Notes: generated by a model from the sequence alone, not told the origin. 64,000 nt of DNA from Anaerolineales bacterium (GCA_015075725.1 JABTTV010000001.1:1-64000), one strand, 5' to 3'; numbered from the stretch's first letter, positions 27,555 to 36,953 are shown. Program-made: numbers and translations.

Positions 27555-29906
27555 CTATGGGGCAACACCCCAAATTTTAATTGTTCCATCATCGCTACCC
27601 GAGATCAAGAATCGCCCATCTCCAGAAAATGAAATCGCCGTTATCTTTTTCACATGACCAGACAAAGTAGTCATCAGATTAATATCACCATCAATCCGAT
27701 AAATCTGAATTACATTATCCCATGTTGTCAATGCAAGTAGTTGTCCGTTAGGGGATAAGGCAATATCTGCGAATACCGAAGCTCCAGGAACCCTTTTTGA
27801 CTTGATTTTTTTCCATTCTTCAGTGTTCCAAACCTGAATTTCTGCCTGCCAATTATTATCGAAAGCCAAAATTGCCAAATTGTCATTCTGAGGTATAAAA
27901 TCAAAACTAGCAGCGCGATAATTTGGAATATTTGTGTCTAGTTTCATTCTTTCTACAACATTAGCTGCCATAATTTCTGTATGCCATTCACCAGTTGTTA
28001 TAATGTCTTCAAATACCAAAATCGAACCATCGGAAGATATAGCGCTGTTCAACGAAGTGGATGGAAAACTTACCTTCCTTTCCATGATAGGATTTTCCGG
28101 CTCTCCAACTTCCCAGACATACACACGGTTAGTTTCAGGACCCATATTGGCTACTAATGCGCTTGCATCTAAAGATATGTGGACTTCTCCTCCAGATAAT
28201 GATGATCGGGTATAGGTTTCAAGTATTTCGGCAGTTCCCGTATCCCAAGTGTAAACATGAACTTTTTGTTTTTTCCAATTTTCGTCATATACTGATGTAG
28301 CCAAAATGGGTTGATTTGGAAAGAACTTAATGTCAAATACCCACCCATATACATCTTCAGGCAATATCTTTATGGTTCCGCCCCACACTTCTTGCAATGA
28401 AATCCTAATTCCGTTATCATATCCACTACGATCAGTCCAATCAGTGTCTGAATAAGATACAGTATTTCCATCCGAGGAAATATCGACATCTACGACCCTT
28501 CTGGAAAAATCGTAAATTATGGTTTTGATTTTAATTGTTTCCAATTCCCAAACCTGAACGGAGCCGTCCGCGGTCGCAGTAACAACGAATTTTCCGTCCG
28601 GGGAGAATATCAAGTCAATAATTTCCCCGGTGGGTTTTTCCCATGTCACATCCTCGTCCCAAATATCGTCTAATGTGCCAAAACTTGCGACTACTTTTTG
28701 CTGCTCAAGATCAAAAACTCTGACACAAACAACACTGCACAAATTCGACGCGCTTAGGGTATTTGAAAAATAAGCAAATGGATAGTATATATGTCCTTTT
28801 GCTTGACTACCATCAGCGACCAAATAGCTGATGTGATGCGATACGTCATTTTCACTTAATCCTCCATGGACGATGACAGTTGAAAGGTCGGGAGAAAAGG
28901 CTATATGATTGATGTTCGCAGGAACAGTTGTGGAAGATCGGTCGGGGTTTCCTCGTTTATCTGTAAACTGAGATTCCCATTGAGTTTGACCGTTCGAATT
29001 AAACAAAGTTAGCGTTCCCAGTGAACCGACGACGATATATGCCCCATCGGGCGAGTAGATTGCAACGCGAGAATCCGCATCACTTGTAATTTGCTTCACC
29101 TTTCGCCCGGTTGACGCATCCCAAAGAATAACGCCGCCATTTCCAGTCGTTAGAAATTTACTGCCGTCGGTCGACACGGAAAAGCTGCGAAGCGCAGGCG
29201 CTGACAACCTAATCGTGTCTTTCAATTCCCCGCTTGATAACTCCCATACGTATACAGATGGATTATCTTCTGAAACGCTTTCCACGGTGTAGAGCGAGTT
29301 CCCATCTTTTGAAAAATCAAGAAACTTGGGGGTGGTTTCGATAACACGAACAAACTCGTATGTATTTCCATCGTAGAGGTGGACTCGAAAAGGCGAAGCA
29401 ACCACTAGGTATTTACCATCGGGCGAGAAAGCCAGTTTTTCAATTGTTCCATTTCCATAGTTCAGTATTTCTTTTAAATGCTGGGCATTTTTAGAATCGA
29501 TTTCTGTTAAAGCATCTCCGTAATCAACATTTGGAAAGGCATCTGCATTAACTTCCGTCAACTGAGTCGATTCGGTTTCCAAATCTCTCAGAGGGATAAA
29601 ACCGCAGTTTATCTTTTCCCCGTCAAATTCTGAAACAACTCCCAACTCTTCATATTTGCCCCGCAATATGATCTCTTTCCCTTCAACCAGCGTGGTGGGA
29701 GACAACCCGTCTTCTTGGGAGCATGGGAACAGGACAGTCTTATTTATGATCACCGCCTTAATTTCCGGAACAGGCGTTGGCGATGGAGTTACAGTTATAG
29801 TGGCGGTGCTCATTATTTCAGGGGTTGGCGTATACTGCGGCGATACAGGAGAACATCCCGTAAGTACTGCAAGAAAAAAGACCGTGAGTATTTTTTGTGT
29901 TTTCAT
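27555..29906 (-). CDS. Lipoprotein with WD40 beta-propeller repeats
   Basis: A 783-residue exported lipoprotein. Residues 1-17 are a signal peptide ending in the lipobox LTGC, followed by a Thr/Pro-rich linker and an unrecognised domain (about 45-115). From about residue 130 there are ten or more WD40-type blades, recognised by FSPDGKYLVVAS, YSPDGAYIVVGS, FSPDGKFVVTATADGSVQVW and FSGDGRFLISGSDDGTIKIW. They would form one or two propellers for protein-protein contact outside the membrane. ATG 29906 has GGAG 5 bp upstream and fits the signal peptide, whereas the upstream in-frame start at 30002 does not. It is AT-richer than its neighbours, suggesting recent acquisition. No kinase or caspase partner is adjacent. 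Confidence 0.85.
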   Translation of the reverse strand: MKTQKILTVFFLAVLTGCSPVSPQYTPTPEIMSTATITVTPSPTPVPEIKAVIINKTVLFPCSQEDGLSPTTLVEGKEIILRGKYEELGVVSEFDGEKINCGFIPLRDLETESTQLTEVNADAFPNVDYGDALTEIDSKNAQHLKEILNYGNGTIEKLAFSPDGKYLVVASPFRVHLYDGNTYEFVRVIETTPKFLDFSKDGNSLYTVESVSEDNPSVYVWELSSGELKDTIRLSAPALRSFSVSTDGSKFLTTGNGGVILWDASTGRKVKQITSDADSRVAIYSPDGAYIVVGSLGTLTLFNSNGQTQWESQFTDKRGNPDRSSTTVPANINHIAFSPDLSTVIVHGGLSENDVSHHISYLVADGSQAKGHIYYPFAYFSNTLSASNLCSVVCVRVFDLEQQKVVASFGTLDDIWDEDVTWEKPTGEIIDLIFSPDGKFVVTATADGSVQVWELETIKIKTIIYDFSRRVVDVDISSDGNTVSYSDTDWTDRSGYDNGIRISLQEVWGGTIKILPEDVYGWVFDIKFFPNQPILATSVYDENWKKQKVHVYTWDTGTAEILETYTRSSLSGGEVHISLDASALVANMGPETNRVYVWEVGEPENPIMERKVSFPSTSLNSAISSDGSILVFEDIITTGEWHTEIMAANVVERMKLDTNIPNYRAASFDFIPQNDNLAILAFDNNWQAEIQVWNTEEWKKIKSKRVPGASVFADIALSPNGQLLALTTWDNVIQIYRIDGDINLMTTLSGHVKKITAISFSGDGRFLISGSDDGTIKIWGVAP

Positions 29907-29999
29907 TGTCACTCCGACGACGTTACCGAAATCTGGATTTCCATCCAACCACAAAAATCTATATCCATCCAACTTTTTCGAATTATACCCAATCGTCAT

Positions 30000-30032
30000 C
30001 AAAAAAGCCCCGCCCCAAAACTGGGAGCGGGA
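30000..30032 (-). terminator. Intrinsic terminator, first copy of a 41-bp direct repeat
   Basis: On the minus strand a GC-rich stem (GTCCCGCTCCC with GGGGCGGGGC) is followed by six T. It ends the DUF2283 gene. The 41 bp at 30000-30040 are identical to 30387-30427, so both terminators flanking this small gene are the same sequence. Confidence 0.8.
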
Positions 30033-30065
30033 CTTTCCATTGTCTAACGTCCGCGGTCAGCCGTC

Positions 30066-30305
30066 CTATTCTGCAGTCGCCTGCCGCAAATCCGCTATCA
30101 CAGGCAGGGAAAACAACTCGCTCCGCAGCAAACGGCTGGTAAAGAACAACACCTCGAAATTCTCCACCTTGCCCGTCTTCGGGTTCAAGCGGACAATAAT
30201 CTCGTCTTCAAGTTCCTCTGACTCCTGCTCCGCATACGGCGGCACGGTATTGACGTATAAAATATCCGCCTCGCGATCATATTTGAAGGTTAACTTTTCT
30301 GCCAT
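30066..30305 (-). CDS. DUF2283 small protein
   Basis: A 79-residue protein of the DUF2283 family, with the typical N-terminal LTFKYDREADILYV strand pair followed by an acidic loop and IIVRLNPKTGKVENFEVL. Its function is unknown; such small proteins are often found near toxin-antitoxin or mobile loci. The start at 30305 fits the family; a longer frame to 30437 would run through the terminator repeat. Two identical terminators bracket the gene, so it forms an isolated unit that may have been inserted together with one terminator copy. Confidence 0.8.
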   Translation of the reverse strand: MAEKLTFKYDREADILYVNTVPPYAEQESEELEDEIIVRLNPKTGKVENFEVLFFTSRLLRSELFSLPVIADLRQATAE

Positions 30306-30386
30306 ATTATTTTTTCCATCAATCAAACAACGGGCACGAAAATGTTTCCATAATGCAATATCCCTCATTATAATCCTCTCTCCAAA

Positions 30387-30419
30387 CAAAAAAGCCCCGC
30401 CCCAAAACTGGGAGCGGGA
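30387..30419 (-). terminator. Intrinsic terminator after smc, second copy of the 41-bp repeat
   Basis: Same stem and T-tract as at 30000-30032. It lies downstream of the smc stop on the minus strand. Confidence 0.8.
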
Positions 30420-30448
30420 CTTTCCATCGTCTATCATCCGAACAAAAT

Positions 30449-30525
30449 CTCATTTAACGCAAAGACGCAAGGGCGCAAAGGTTTAAGATTTTCCTTGCGA
30501 CTTAGCGTCTTCGCGTTAAGGATCG
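30449..30525. repeat. AACGCAAAGACGC...GCGTCTTCGCGTT repeat (family C)
   Basis: An imperfect palindrome with ends AACGCAAAGACGC and GCGTCTTCGCGTT and an A/T-rich centre, located between smc and its terminator. A related element forms part of the heparinase reading frame at 38570-38638. Confidence 0.6.
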
Positions 30526-30545
30526 TTTCACTTTCCACTTTCCAC

Positions 30546-33500
30546 CTACCCCCTCTTCAACATATCATCCGTCACCTGATCCAACCTCAAACTAATCACC
30601 TGACTCGCCGAGTCGCGCCCCATCGTCACACCGTAGATGACGTCAGCCGCTTGAACAGTATTACGGTTGTGGGTAATGACGATGAACTGCGTATCCTTGC
30701 TCAAATCCACCAGCAGATCTCGGAAGCGCCCCACGTTGGCTTCGTCGAGCATGGCGTCCACTTCGTCCATCACGCAGACAGGCGTAGGCGACACTTTGAG
30801 CAGCGCAAAGACCAGCGCAATCGCGGTCAGACTGCGTTCCCCGCCGGAGAGCAACGCCAAGCCTTGCTCACGTCGACCCGGCAGGCGGGCTTCGATCTCG
30901 ATACCGGTCTCGACCAAATTCTCGGGGTCGGTCAACGCCAAACGCGCCGAGCCGCCGCCGAACAAACGCACGAAGGTCTCACGGAATTGCTTATCCACGG
31001 CGTCGAAGGTCTTCACGAATTCCTGTTTGGTCAACTCATCGAGTTCAGCCACCACCTGCTTCAAATCCGCTTGGGCTTTGTGCAGGTCTTCCACCTGAGT
31101 CTTCATAAACTCATAGCGTTCTTTTTCCTGCTCATACTCCGCCTTCGCATCCGGGTTGATCGCTCCCATGCGGCGCAACTGGGCGCGGTTGTGAGTCAAT
31201 TGTTCTTCCAGATCCGGCGCGAGTTCGGTGACGATAGGCAACTGCTCCACCATGCCTTCGATCGGCAGCGGCACGGGTCCCGAAACATCGGCGGCATATT
31301 CGAACATCACCAGACCAAAATCGTCGGTGATCTTTTGCTGTAAATTATCGAGTGCTTCCTGCTTGCGGGTTTGCTCCAACTGCACCTGCCCCAACAAACG
31401 TTCCGCATTTGCGAATCCGCGTTGGGCGCTGTTTTCCAATTCCTGCAAACGGGCTTCTTCCTGCTCGGCGGCGGCAAGTTCTTTCTCCGCTGGTTCGATC
31501 TGAATGCGTTGGTCTTCGATCTGCACATTCAACGCCGACTCACGTTCACGCAACGCCGCCTTCTCGGCATCCAAACTGTGCAAGCCGCCATCCAACTCGG
31601 TCAAGCGATTCGCCAATTCCACACGGCGCGAATCCAAACGGGAAATATCGTCGCCGCGTTCCTTCAATTTATTTTGCGCCGCGCTCAGGCTGCCCTCTGC
31701 CACTGCCGCGCGCGTCGTCCAATACGAGACCTGCTCCTGCAACTCACCCGCTTCGAGTTCCGCGAGTTTCGCCGCAACCACTTTCAATTCAGCATGAGCT
31801 TGCGAAGATTGCTCTTCAACCTCAACGGATGACTGACTAATCTTTTCTTGCTGGGATTTCGACTCTTCAGCCTCTGCCTGCAGTTGACTTAACTGACTCT
31901 TCTGCCATTCCAACTGCCGGGCATTCGCCTCAGACTCAAGACCGGCTTGTTGCTCGGTCTCCTGGGCTTCACCTAGTCTGACGCGGGTTTCGCGCGCATC
32001 AGACTCCGCTTGCAGCAGGTCACGTTGCGCTTCGGCATATTCGTTCGACAGACGTTCCACCAAGTCATTCGACTCGGCAAGGCGGGCGACGAGTCCGCTC
32101 AAGGCGGAGACGAATTCTCGTTTTTGGCGTCCCCGGCTCAAGGTCGAGGAAGAGGCGGTTTTCCCGGCGATGACCAAACCATCACCACGGAAGACTTCTC
32201 CGCGCAAAGTCACGGCGCGAGCGTGAGTCGGAAGGTCAGGTTGTAAGCGGCGGGCAGTGGCACGGTCACGGACGATGAGAGTCTGACCGAGTGTGAGTCG
32301 CACCGCACTGCGCAGTTCTTCGGGCGCGTTGACGAGTTCGGAGGCAATGCCGAGAATGTCGTCCGAAACCTCCGAGGTTTTAAAAACCTCGGAGGTTTGA
32401 TTGACAGGCAACAAAGCAGCGCGACCGGCTTCATCGGCTTCGAGCAATTGCAGCGCGTTTTCGAGTTCATCTGAGTCGATCAACACCGCATCGAGCGTAT
32501 CGCCAAGCGCGGCGGCAATGGCGGTTTCGAGTTCGGCAGGCACATCGAGCGCGGACGAAAGCGCACCCCGCGCCCCATTGAGGCGCGACTGACGCGCGGC
32601 ATCGAGCAGGAAGCGCGCGCCTTCGGCATAACCCGCCAGCGACTGCTCGGACTGTTCGAGCACTTCGAGCTGCGCCTTCAAACGCGAATGTTCCGATTCT
32701 TCTTTGGTGCGGCGTTCCAGCGCGGCGCGGCGTTCGCCATCGAGGCGATCCACCTCGGCGCGTTTGGCGAGGGCTTTGTCTTCGGCGCGTTGTAGGGTTT
32801 CGGTAATGCCTTCGCGGGTCTTGCGGGCATATTCGTATTGCGCTTTGGCTTTTTCGGTTTGCGTTTCGGCGTTGGTAATCGCGCTTTGTGTTTGAGCGAT
32901 CTTCTGAGTCTGCGCTTCAATGCGAGACTTGAGTTCATCGAGGCGGGCATTGTTCTCAGCACGTTGCTGGGTCAGTTCTTCAATGCGGTTGCGAATGGAC
33001 TGAATTTGCTCTTCAATGCCAGAGCGTTCAGACTGGCGCGTGGAGAGCGCATTCTGTGCGTTTTCGTTCTGCGCCTTGGCTTCGTCAAATTCACTTTGCA
33101 CACGGGCAACGTCCGCTTCGGCGGCTTGATAACGCTCGCGCGCCAAATGCAATTCATTCATTGCATTTTCCTGGTCGGAAAGGATTGATGCCTGTTGCGC
33201 GGTCAACGAACGGCGACGTTCTTCGAGCACGGCGAGGTCACGGCTGAGAGACTCGCGCTGCGTGTGCAACTCGGCAGCTTTGCGGTGCCATTCATTTAAG
33301 TGGGCGCGCAAACCCGAAAGCCTCTCGCGGAAGTTGTTGTATTCCTCTTGAGCCTTTTCGTAAATCTTTCGCGCCTCGATCATGCGCGCTTCCTGTACAC
33401 GGACTGACTCCTTCGCGTCGGTCAGGTCACGTTGCGAGCGGTGCCAGTGATAGCCGTACCACTCGCGCAGGATCACCTTCAAGTCCGCCTGGGCGCGGGC

Positions 33501-34151
33501 AAATTCGATGGCGCGTTTCGCCTGCCGTTCCAAACTGCGGATGCGCGGCTCAAGCTCAGACATGATGTCGAGCACACGCTCGAGATTCCGCTCGGTGTTG
33601 TCGAGGCGTTTGAGAGCATCTTCACGGCGGGCGCGGTACAAGCCGACACCGGCGGCTTCCTCAAAGAGGCGGCGGCGGTCCTCGGCTTTTAGCGCGAGCG
33701 AGGCATCCACCAAGCCTTGACCGAGAATGGTGTAGGTGCGTTCGCTCAAACCGGCCTGGGCGAGCAATTCGTTCATCTCACGCAAGCGGACTTGCTGGTT
33801 GTTGATGATGTATTCGTTGTGACCGTCACGGTGGGCGACGCGCCCCATCGAGACTTCGGTGAAGTCGAGCGGCAGCCACTGGTCGGTATTGTCGAAGTTG
33901 ATGGTGGCTTGCGCCATACCAGCGCGGGCGCGATGCTCGGAGCCGGAGAAGATCATGTCTTCGGTCTTTTTGCCGCGGAGAAGCGTATAAGATTGTTCAC
34001 CCAAGACCCAGCGCAGCGAGTCGGCGATGTTGGATTTGCCCGAACCGTTCGGTCCGACAATGGCAGTGACGCCTGCGGCAAACTCAAAGGTTGTGCGCGA
34101 GGCGAATGTTTTGTATCCTTGCAGTTCGAGTGATTTTAGGCGAAGAGGCAT
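30546..34151 (-). CDS. smc: Chromosome segregation protein SMC
   Basis: A 1201-residue SMC ATPase, the core of bacterial condensin. Walker A is GPNGSGKSNIADSLRWVLGE near residue 33. Long coiled coils occupy about 170-500 and 680-1000 around a hinge domain (about 510-670). The C-terminal signature is LLSGGERSLTAIALVFALL, with Walker B TPVCVMDEVDAMLDEANV. The hinge contains TSEVFKTSEV, encoded by a perfect inverted repeat (see 32366-32398). It lies 127 bp after rnc on the same strand, a common rnc-smc pairing. No ribosome-binding site is evident; repeats occupy the gap upstream. Confidence 0.96.
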   Translation of the reverse strand: MPLRLKSLELQGYKTFASRTTFEFAAGVTAIVGPNGSGKSNIADSLRWVLGEQSYTLLRGKKTEDMIFSGSEHRARAGMAQATINFDNTDQWLPLDFTEVSMGRVAHRDGHNEYIINNQQVRLREMNELLAQAGLSERTYTILGQGLVDASLALKAEDRRRLFEEAAGVGLYRARREDALKRLDNTERNLERVLDIMSELEPRIRSLERQAKRAIEFARAQADLKVILREWYGYHWHRSQRDLTDAKESVRVQEARMIEARKIYEKAQEEYNNFRERLSGLRAHLNEWHRKAAELHTQRESLSRDLAVLEERRRSLTAQQASILSDQENAMNELHLARERYQAAEADVARVQSEFDEAKAQNENAQNALSTRQSERSGIEEQIQSIRNRIEELTQQRAENNARLDELKSRIEAQTQKIAQTQSAITNAETQTEKAKAQYEYARKTREGITETLQRAEDKALAKRAEVDRLDGERRAALERRTKEESEHSRLKAQLEVLEQSEQSLAGYAEGARFLLDAARQSRLNGARGALSSALDVPAELETAIAAALGDTLDAVLIDSDELENALQLLEADEAGRAALLPVNQTSEVFKTSEVSDDILGIASELVNAPEELRSAVRLTLGQTLIVRDRATARRLQPDLPTHARAVTLRGEVFRGDGLVIAGKTASSSTLSRGRQKREFVSALSGLVARLAESNDLVERLSNEYAEAQRDLLQAESDARETRVRLGEAQETEQQAGLESEANARQLEWQKSQLSQLQAEAEESKSQQEKISQSSVEVEEQSSQAHAELKVVAAKLAELEAGELQEQVSYWTTRAAVAEGSLSAAQNKLKERGDDISRLDSRRVELANRLTELDGGLHSLDAEKAALRERESALNVQIEDQRIQIEPAEKELAAAEQEEARLQELENSAQRGFANAERLLGQVQLEQTRKQEALDNLQQKITDDFGLVMFEYAADVSGPVPLPIEGMVEQLPIVTELAPDLEEQLTHNRAQLRRMGAINPDAKAEYEQEKERYEFMKTQVEDLHKAQADLKQVVAELDELTKQEFVKTFDAVDKQFRETFVRLFGGGSARLALTDPENLVETGIEIEARLPGRREQGLALLSGGERSLTAIALVFALLKVSPTPVCVMDEVDAMLDEANVGRFRDLLVDLSKDTQFIVITHNRNTVQAADVIYGVTMGRDSASQVISLRLDQVTDDMLKRG
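32366..32398. repeat. Palindromic element inside the smc hinge
   Basis: 15-bp arms (32366-32380 and 32384-32398) are perfectly complementary around a 3-bp centre. The element is in frame and encodes about 11 residues just after the LLPVNQ strand of the hinge. Its layout matches the intergenic palindrome at 24904-24938. Confidence 0.75.
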
Positions 34152-34278
34152 GTGGCGATTTACGATTGATGATTTACGATTTTAGATTTTAGATTTTTGA
34201 TTGAAGTGAATAGTGAATGGTGAGTAGTAGATGGTGATTTTCCTCTTTACTGTTACCTATTCTCTATTTACTAGGTTT

Positions 34279-34980
34279 TCAAATTTTCTTCAACGCATCC
34301 CGGGCGGCTTCGCGTTCGGCGGCTGCCTTGCTCGAGCCCGTGCCCCGCCCCAACACTACTCCATTGATTTCGACTTCCACTTCATAGATGCGGGCGTGGT
34401 CGGGTCCTGAGACGTTGACAACGCGGTATTTGAGCGTGCCAAGTTTTTCCGCCTGGACTTTCTCCTGAAGTTGGCTTTTCGGGTCGCTGATCTCGTCGAG
34501 GATGGTTTCCCGTGAAGGCTCGATGAACGGCAGGATGAAATTTTTTGCCTTTTCGTAGTTCGAGTCGAGGAAAATGGCGCCCAGCAAAGCCTCGAACGCA
34601 GAGCCGAGAACGCTGTCACGACGACCCCCGCCGTTGCTCTTCTCTCCGCGCCCAAGCCGCAGCGCCCTGCCGAGTTCGATCTTCCGCGCAAAATTGGCTA
34701 GGTGGTCGTTCTGGACAAGGTGCGCGCGGATCTTCGTCAATATCCCTTCAGGCAGTTCGGGGAAATGACGATACGACCACTCCGCCACAATGAAGTCCAG
34801 CACGGCGTCGCCGAGGTATTCGAGCCGCTCGTTATCCTCCGTCCCATCCAGGTGCTCGTTGGCGTAGGAACGGTGGGTCAGAGCCGCCGTCAGCAGGGAA
34901 AAGTTGGAAAAGGACAGACTCAGCCTCTCGTTCAGGCTGGAGGCGGTTTCCACTTCCCGCTTATTCGATTGTTGTGTCAC
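34279..34980 (-). CDS. rnc: Ribonuclease III
   Basis: A 233-residue dsRNA endonuclease for rRNA and mRNA processing. The RNase III signature is NERLEYLGDAVLDFIVAEW, with catalytic Glu and Asp and a second acidic site in SAFEALLGAIFLDSNY. The C-terminal dsRNA-binding domain runs from about 160 (DPKSQLQEKVQ) to ATG-free KAAAEREAARDAL. The GTG at 34980 is chosen because GGGAGG lies 6 bp upstream and the length then matches the family. An in-frame extension to 35268 would overlap the divergent aldo/keto reductase gene and lacks conservation. Confidence 0.93.
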   Translation of the reverse strand: MTQQSNKREVETASSLNERLSLSFSNFSLLTAALTHRSYANEHLDGTEDNERLEYLGDAVLDFIVAEWSYRHFPELPEGILTKIRAHLVQNDHLANFARKIELGRALRLGRGEKSNGGGRRDSVLGSAFEALLGAIFLDSNYEKAKNFILPFIEPSRETILDEISDPKSQLQEKVQAEKLGTLKYRVVNVSGPDHARIYEVEVEINGVVLGRGTGSSKAAAEREAARDALKKI

Positions 34981-35145
34981 GGGAACCTCCCGGAACTCCG
35001 GGAGCGATATCCACTTACCTCCTAAAGTGAGGGGATCTCGTTCCTTTAGTTCCTTATTGATTTTTAGCAGGTTGAATTTTAACCCGAATCTTTTAACGAA
35101 GCGGTTTTTTAAGATAAAATCGGGCAGTTTCCCGAAGGAGCCGTC

Positions 35146-36093
35146 ATGAACGAAATCAGCAACGAAACACGCTTTCTGCACGCGCTGGAAATGGGATTGG
35201 GCGCGTGGCAATGGGGGGATCGCACCGTGTGGGGCTACCAGCCGGGAAAGTCGGATAAAGACATTCACGAAGCGTTCGAGATCTCATTGAAAAAGGGTAT
35301 TCGTTTTATCGATACCGCCGAGCTATATGGGAACGGCCGCTCGGAACGATTTTTGGGGCAATTTCTAAGGGAAACAGATCGACCCGTCCTGATTGCTACC
35401 AAATTCTTCCCGTGGCCCTGGCGGTTTACGAAAGGGTCCATGTCGCGCGCGTTGAAGGGAAGCCTGGAACGAATCGGCGTGGACGCTGTGGACCTTTATC
35501 AAATCCACTGGCCTTCACCGCTGGTGCCTCCTGAAAGGATGATGGAGGGCATGGTGGAATGCGTAAGGCTGGGACTAACGCGCACGGTCGGCGTCTCGAA
35601 CTTTTGGGAAAAGCGCATGCTGAGAGCCTACTCCGCGCTTGCACAACACGGGGTTCCTCTGGCGTCGAATCAACTTCCATTCAGTCTTCTCAAGCGCGAT
35701 GCGGAAAAGAACGGGATTCTGGCACGATGCAAGGAATTGGGAATCCGATTCATCGCCTATTCGCCGCTTGAAAAAGGATTGCTGACCGGGAAGTATTCAG
35801 TGGATAATCCGCCGCCGGGCGTGCGCGCTGCAAATTACATCGAAATGCTTCCAAAACTTCCGCCGGTCATCCAGGCCCTTCGGGAGGTAGCGCAAAACCA
35901 TGGAAAGACCGTCGCGCAGGCGGCATTGAACTGGGTAATTTGCAAGGGGGCAATGCCCATTCCCGGCGCGAAGGATGCGGAACAAGCGGAGGAAAACGCC
36001 GGCGGCGCAGGCTGGCGTATGAGCGATGAGGAAGTTGCCCGGCTCGATGAAGTGACAGAACGAATTCGGGATTATGGCGGTAAAGGCGCATGA
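35146..36093 (+). CDS. Aldo/keto reductase
   Basis: A 315-residue NADPH-dependent (alpha/beta)8-barrel oxidoreductase. The catalytic tetrad is recognisable: Asp and Tyr in FIDTAELYGNGRSE, Lys in LIATKFFP and His in YQIHWPSP. The cofactor end is seen in MPIPGAKDAEQAEENAGG. The substrate is unknown. AAGGAG precedes the ATG. It is divergent from rnc, and its stop overlaps the next gene by 4 bp (ATGA), so the two are translationally coupled. Confidence 0.9.
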   Translation: MNEISNETRFLHALEMGLGAWQWGDRTVWGYQPGKSDKDIHEAFEISLKKGIRFIDTAELYGNGRSERFLGQFLRETDRPVLIATKFFPWPWRFTKGSMSRALKGSLERIGVDAVDLYQIHWPSPLVPPERMMEGMVECVRLGLTRTVGVSNFWEKRMLRAYSALAQHGVPLASNQLPFSLLKRDAEKNGILARCKELGIRFIAYSPLEKGLLTGKYSVDNPPPGVRAANYIEMLPKLPPVIQALREVAQNHGKTVAQAALNWVICKGAMPIPGAKDAEQAEENAGGAGWRMSDEEVARLDEVTERIRDYGGKGA

Positions 36094-36326
36094 ACGGACT
36101 TTCAAGCACACAAAAATTCATCAAGATGTTCGTCTCAGAAAAAACATTCGCCGCCATGGAGGAGGAATCCCGGTCATGGAAGGCTAAGTGCTCGGATTGC
36201 AATCACGTAATTTCGATCTGGGAAATGGGCGGCATCCGTTACAAGGCGGCCGGGAATAAAAAACTATACCGCGTCTGTCCGAACTGCGGCAAACGCAGCT
36301 GGCAAACGGTATACAAGCAATCATAA
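36090..36326 (+). CDS. Small zinc-ribbon protein
   Basis: A 78-residue protein with CSDC and CPNC pairs separated by about 27 residues, a four-Cys zinc ribbon. No partner domain is present and the function is unknown. Its ATG overlaps the aldo/keto reductase stop, and a strong terminator follows 20 bp after its stop. Confidence 0.7.
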   Translation: MNGLSSTQKFIKMFVSEKTFAAMEEESRSWKAKCSDCNHVISIWEMGGIRYKAAGNKKLYRVCPNCGKRSWQTVYKQS

Positions 36327-36346
36327 TTGAAAATTCAGCATGCAAA

Positions 36347-36373
36347 AAACGCCTCCGCAATGCGGAGGCGTTT
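36347..36373. terminator. Bidirectional intrinsic terminator
   Basis: AAACGCCTCCGCA (36347-36359) pairs with TGCGGAGGCGTTT (36361-36373) with flanking A/T tracts. It serves the convergent zinc-ribbon and SWIM-motif genes. Confidence 0.85.
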
Positions 36374-36395
36374 CGGTATATTCGATTGTGATTAT

Positions 36396-36638
36396 TTATG
36401 CCCCCACGGTCTCGGTGATCATATCCTTGAGCAGGATCTCGAGAGCCATGGAATGCCCGCAGCGTTTGTGGGTCAGAAAGAATTCGCAGTCACATTGAAA
36501 CACACCGTTATCGTAACTTACGCGATGCTCATTATTATCCCCGTGAAACGTAAGGTCGAACTTGTTGAAGCGGAACCGTTTGCGGTCCTCCGCGTAGCGT
36601 TTTGCCTTTTCAAGCTTGCCGATCAGTCCGTAGTCCAT
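36396..36638 (-). CDS. Small SWIM-type zinc-finger protein
   Basis: An 80-residue protein. Residues about 48-62 read FQCDCEFFLTHKRCGHSMA, a Cys-x-Cys...Cys-x-His SWIM motif that binds zinc and often mediates DNA or protein contacts. The rest is a short helix and a beta hairpin. AAGGAGG lies 8 bp before the ATG. Its role is unknown. Confidence 0.75.
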   Translation of the reverse strand: MDYGLIGKLEKAKRYAEDRKRFRFNKFDLTFHGDNNEHRVSYDNGVFQCDCEFFLTHKRCGHSMALEILLKDMITETVGA

Positions 36639-36671
36639 GGCAGAAGCCTCCTTTAGTGAATTTGAAATAAA

Positions 36672-36701
36672 AAAGACACGCGGTTACATTCGCGTGTCTT
36701 T
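36672..36701 (-). terminator. Intrinsic terminator
   Basis: AAAGACACGCG and CGCGTGTCTTT arms with an 8-base loop and A/T tracts. It would stop transcription from the lipoprotein gene that ends at 36954. The 250 bp between them contain nothing recognisable. Confidence 0.75.
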
Positions 36702-36953
36702 ATCGACAACCTGTGTATGTTCATGAAAAGAGCGCATGGCGGCGTTACCTCTTGACCGTCAGTATAGTACTTTTCAAAGTGCGAGTCAATAACAAGTTCG
36801 AATTCGTCATGAAACCGTATGGTGTTTGTAGGGTGGATGACTTCAGAAAAAATCATCGAACTCTAATCTGCCTACGCGCATCGGTTCGACGTTTGAGTTG
36901 TTCCTGCTTGTCAGAAGTTCTCTTCAGCCGGATATGATCAGCTGTTCCAACCT

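Noticed and set aside
34981-35268. N-terminal extension of RNase III
   Set aside because: It overlaps the divergent aldo/keto reductase gene. A GTG with a good ribosome-binding site at 34980 gives the normal family length.
36653-36856. 67-codon minus-strand frame
   Set aside because: It spans an intrinsic terminator, lacks a ribosome-binding site and resembles nothing.
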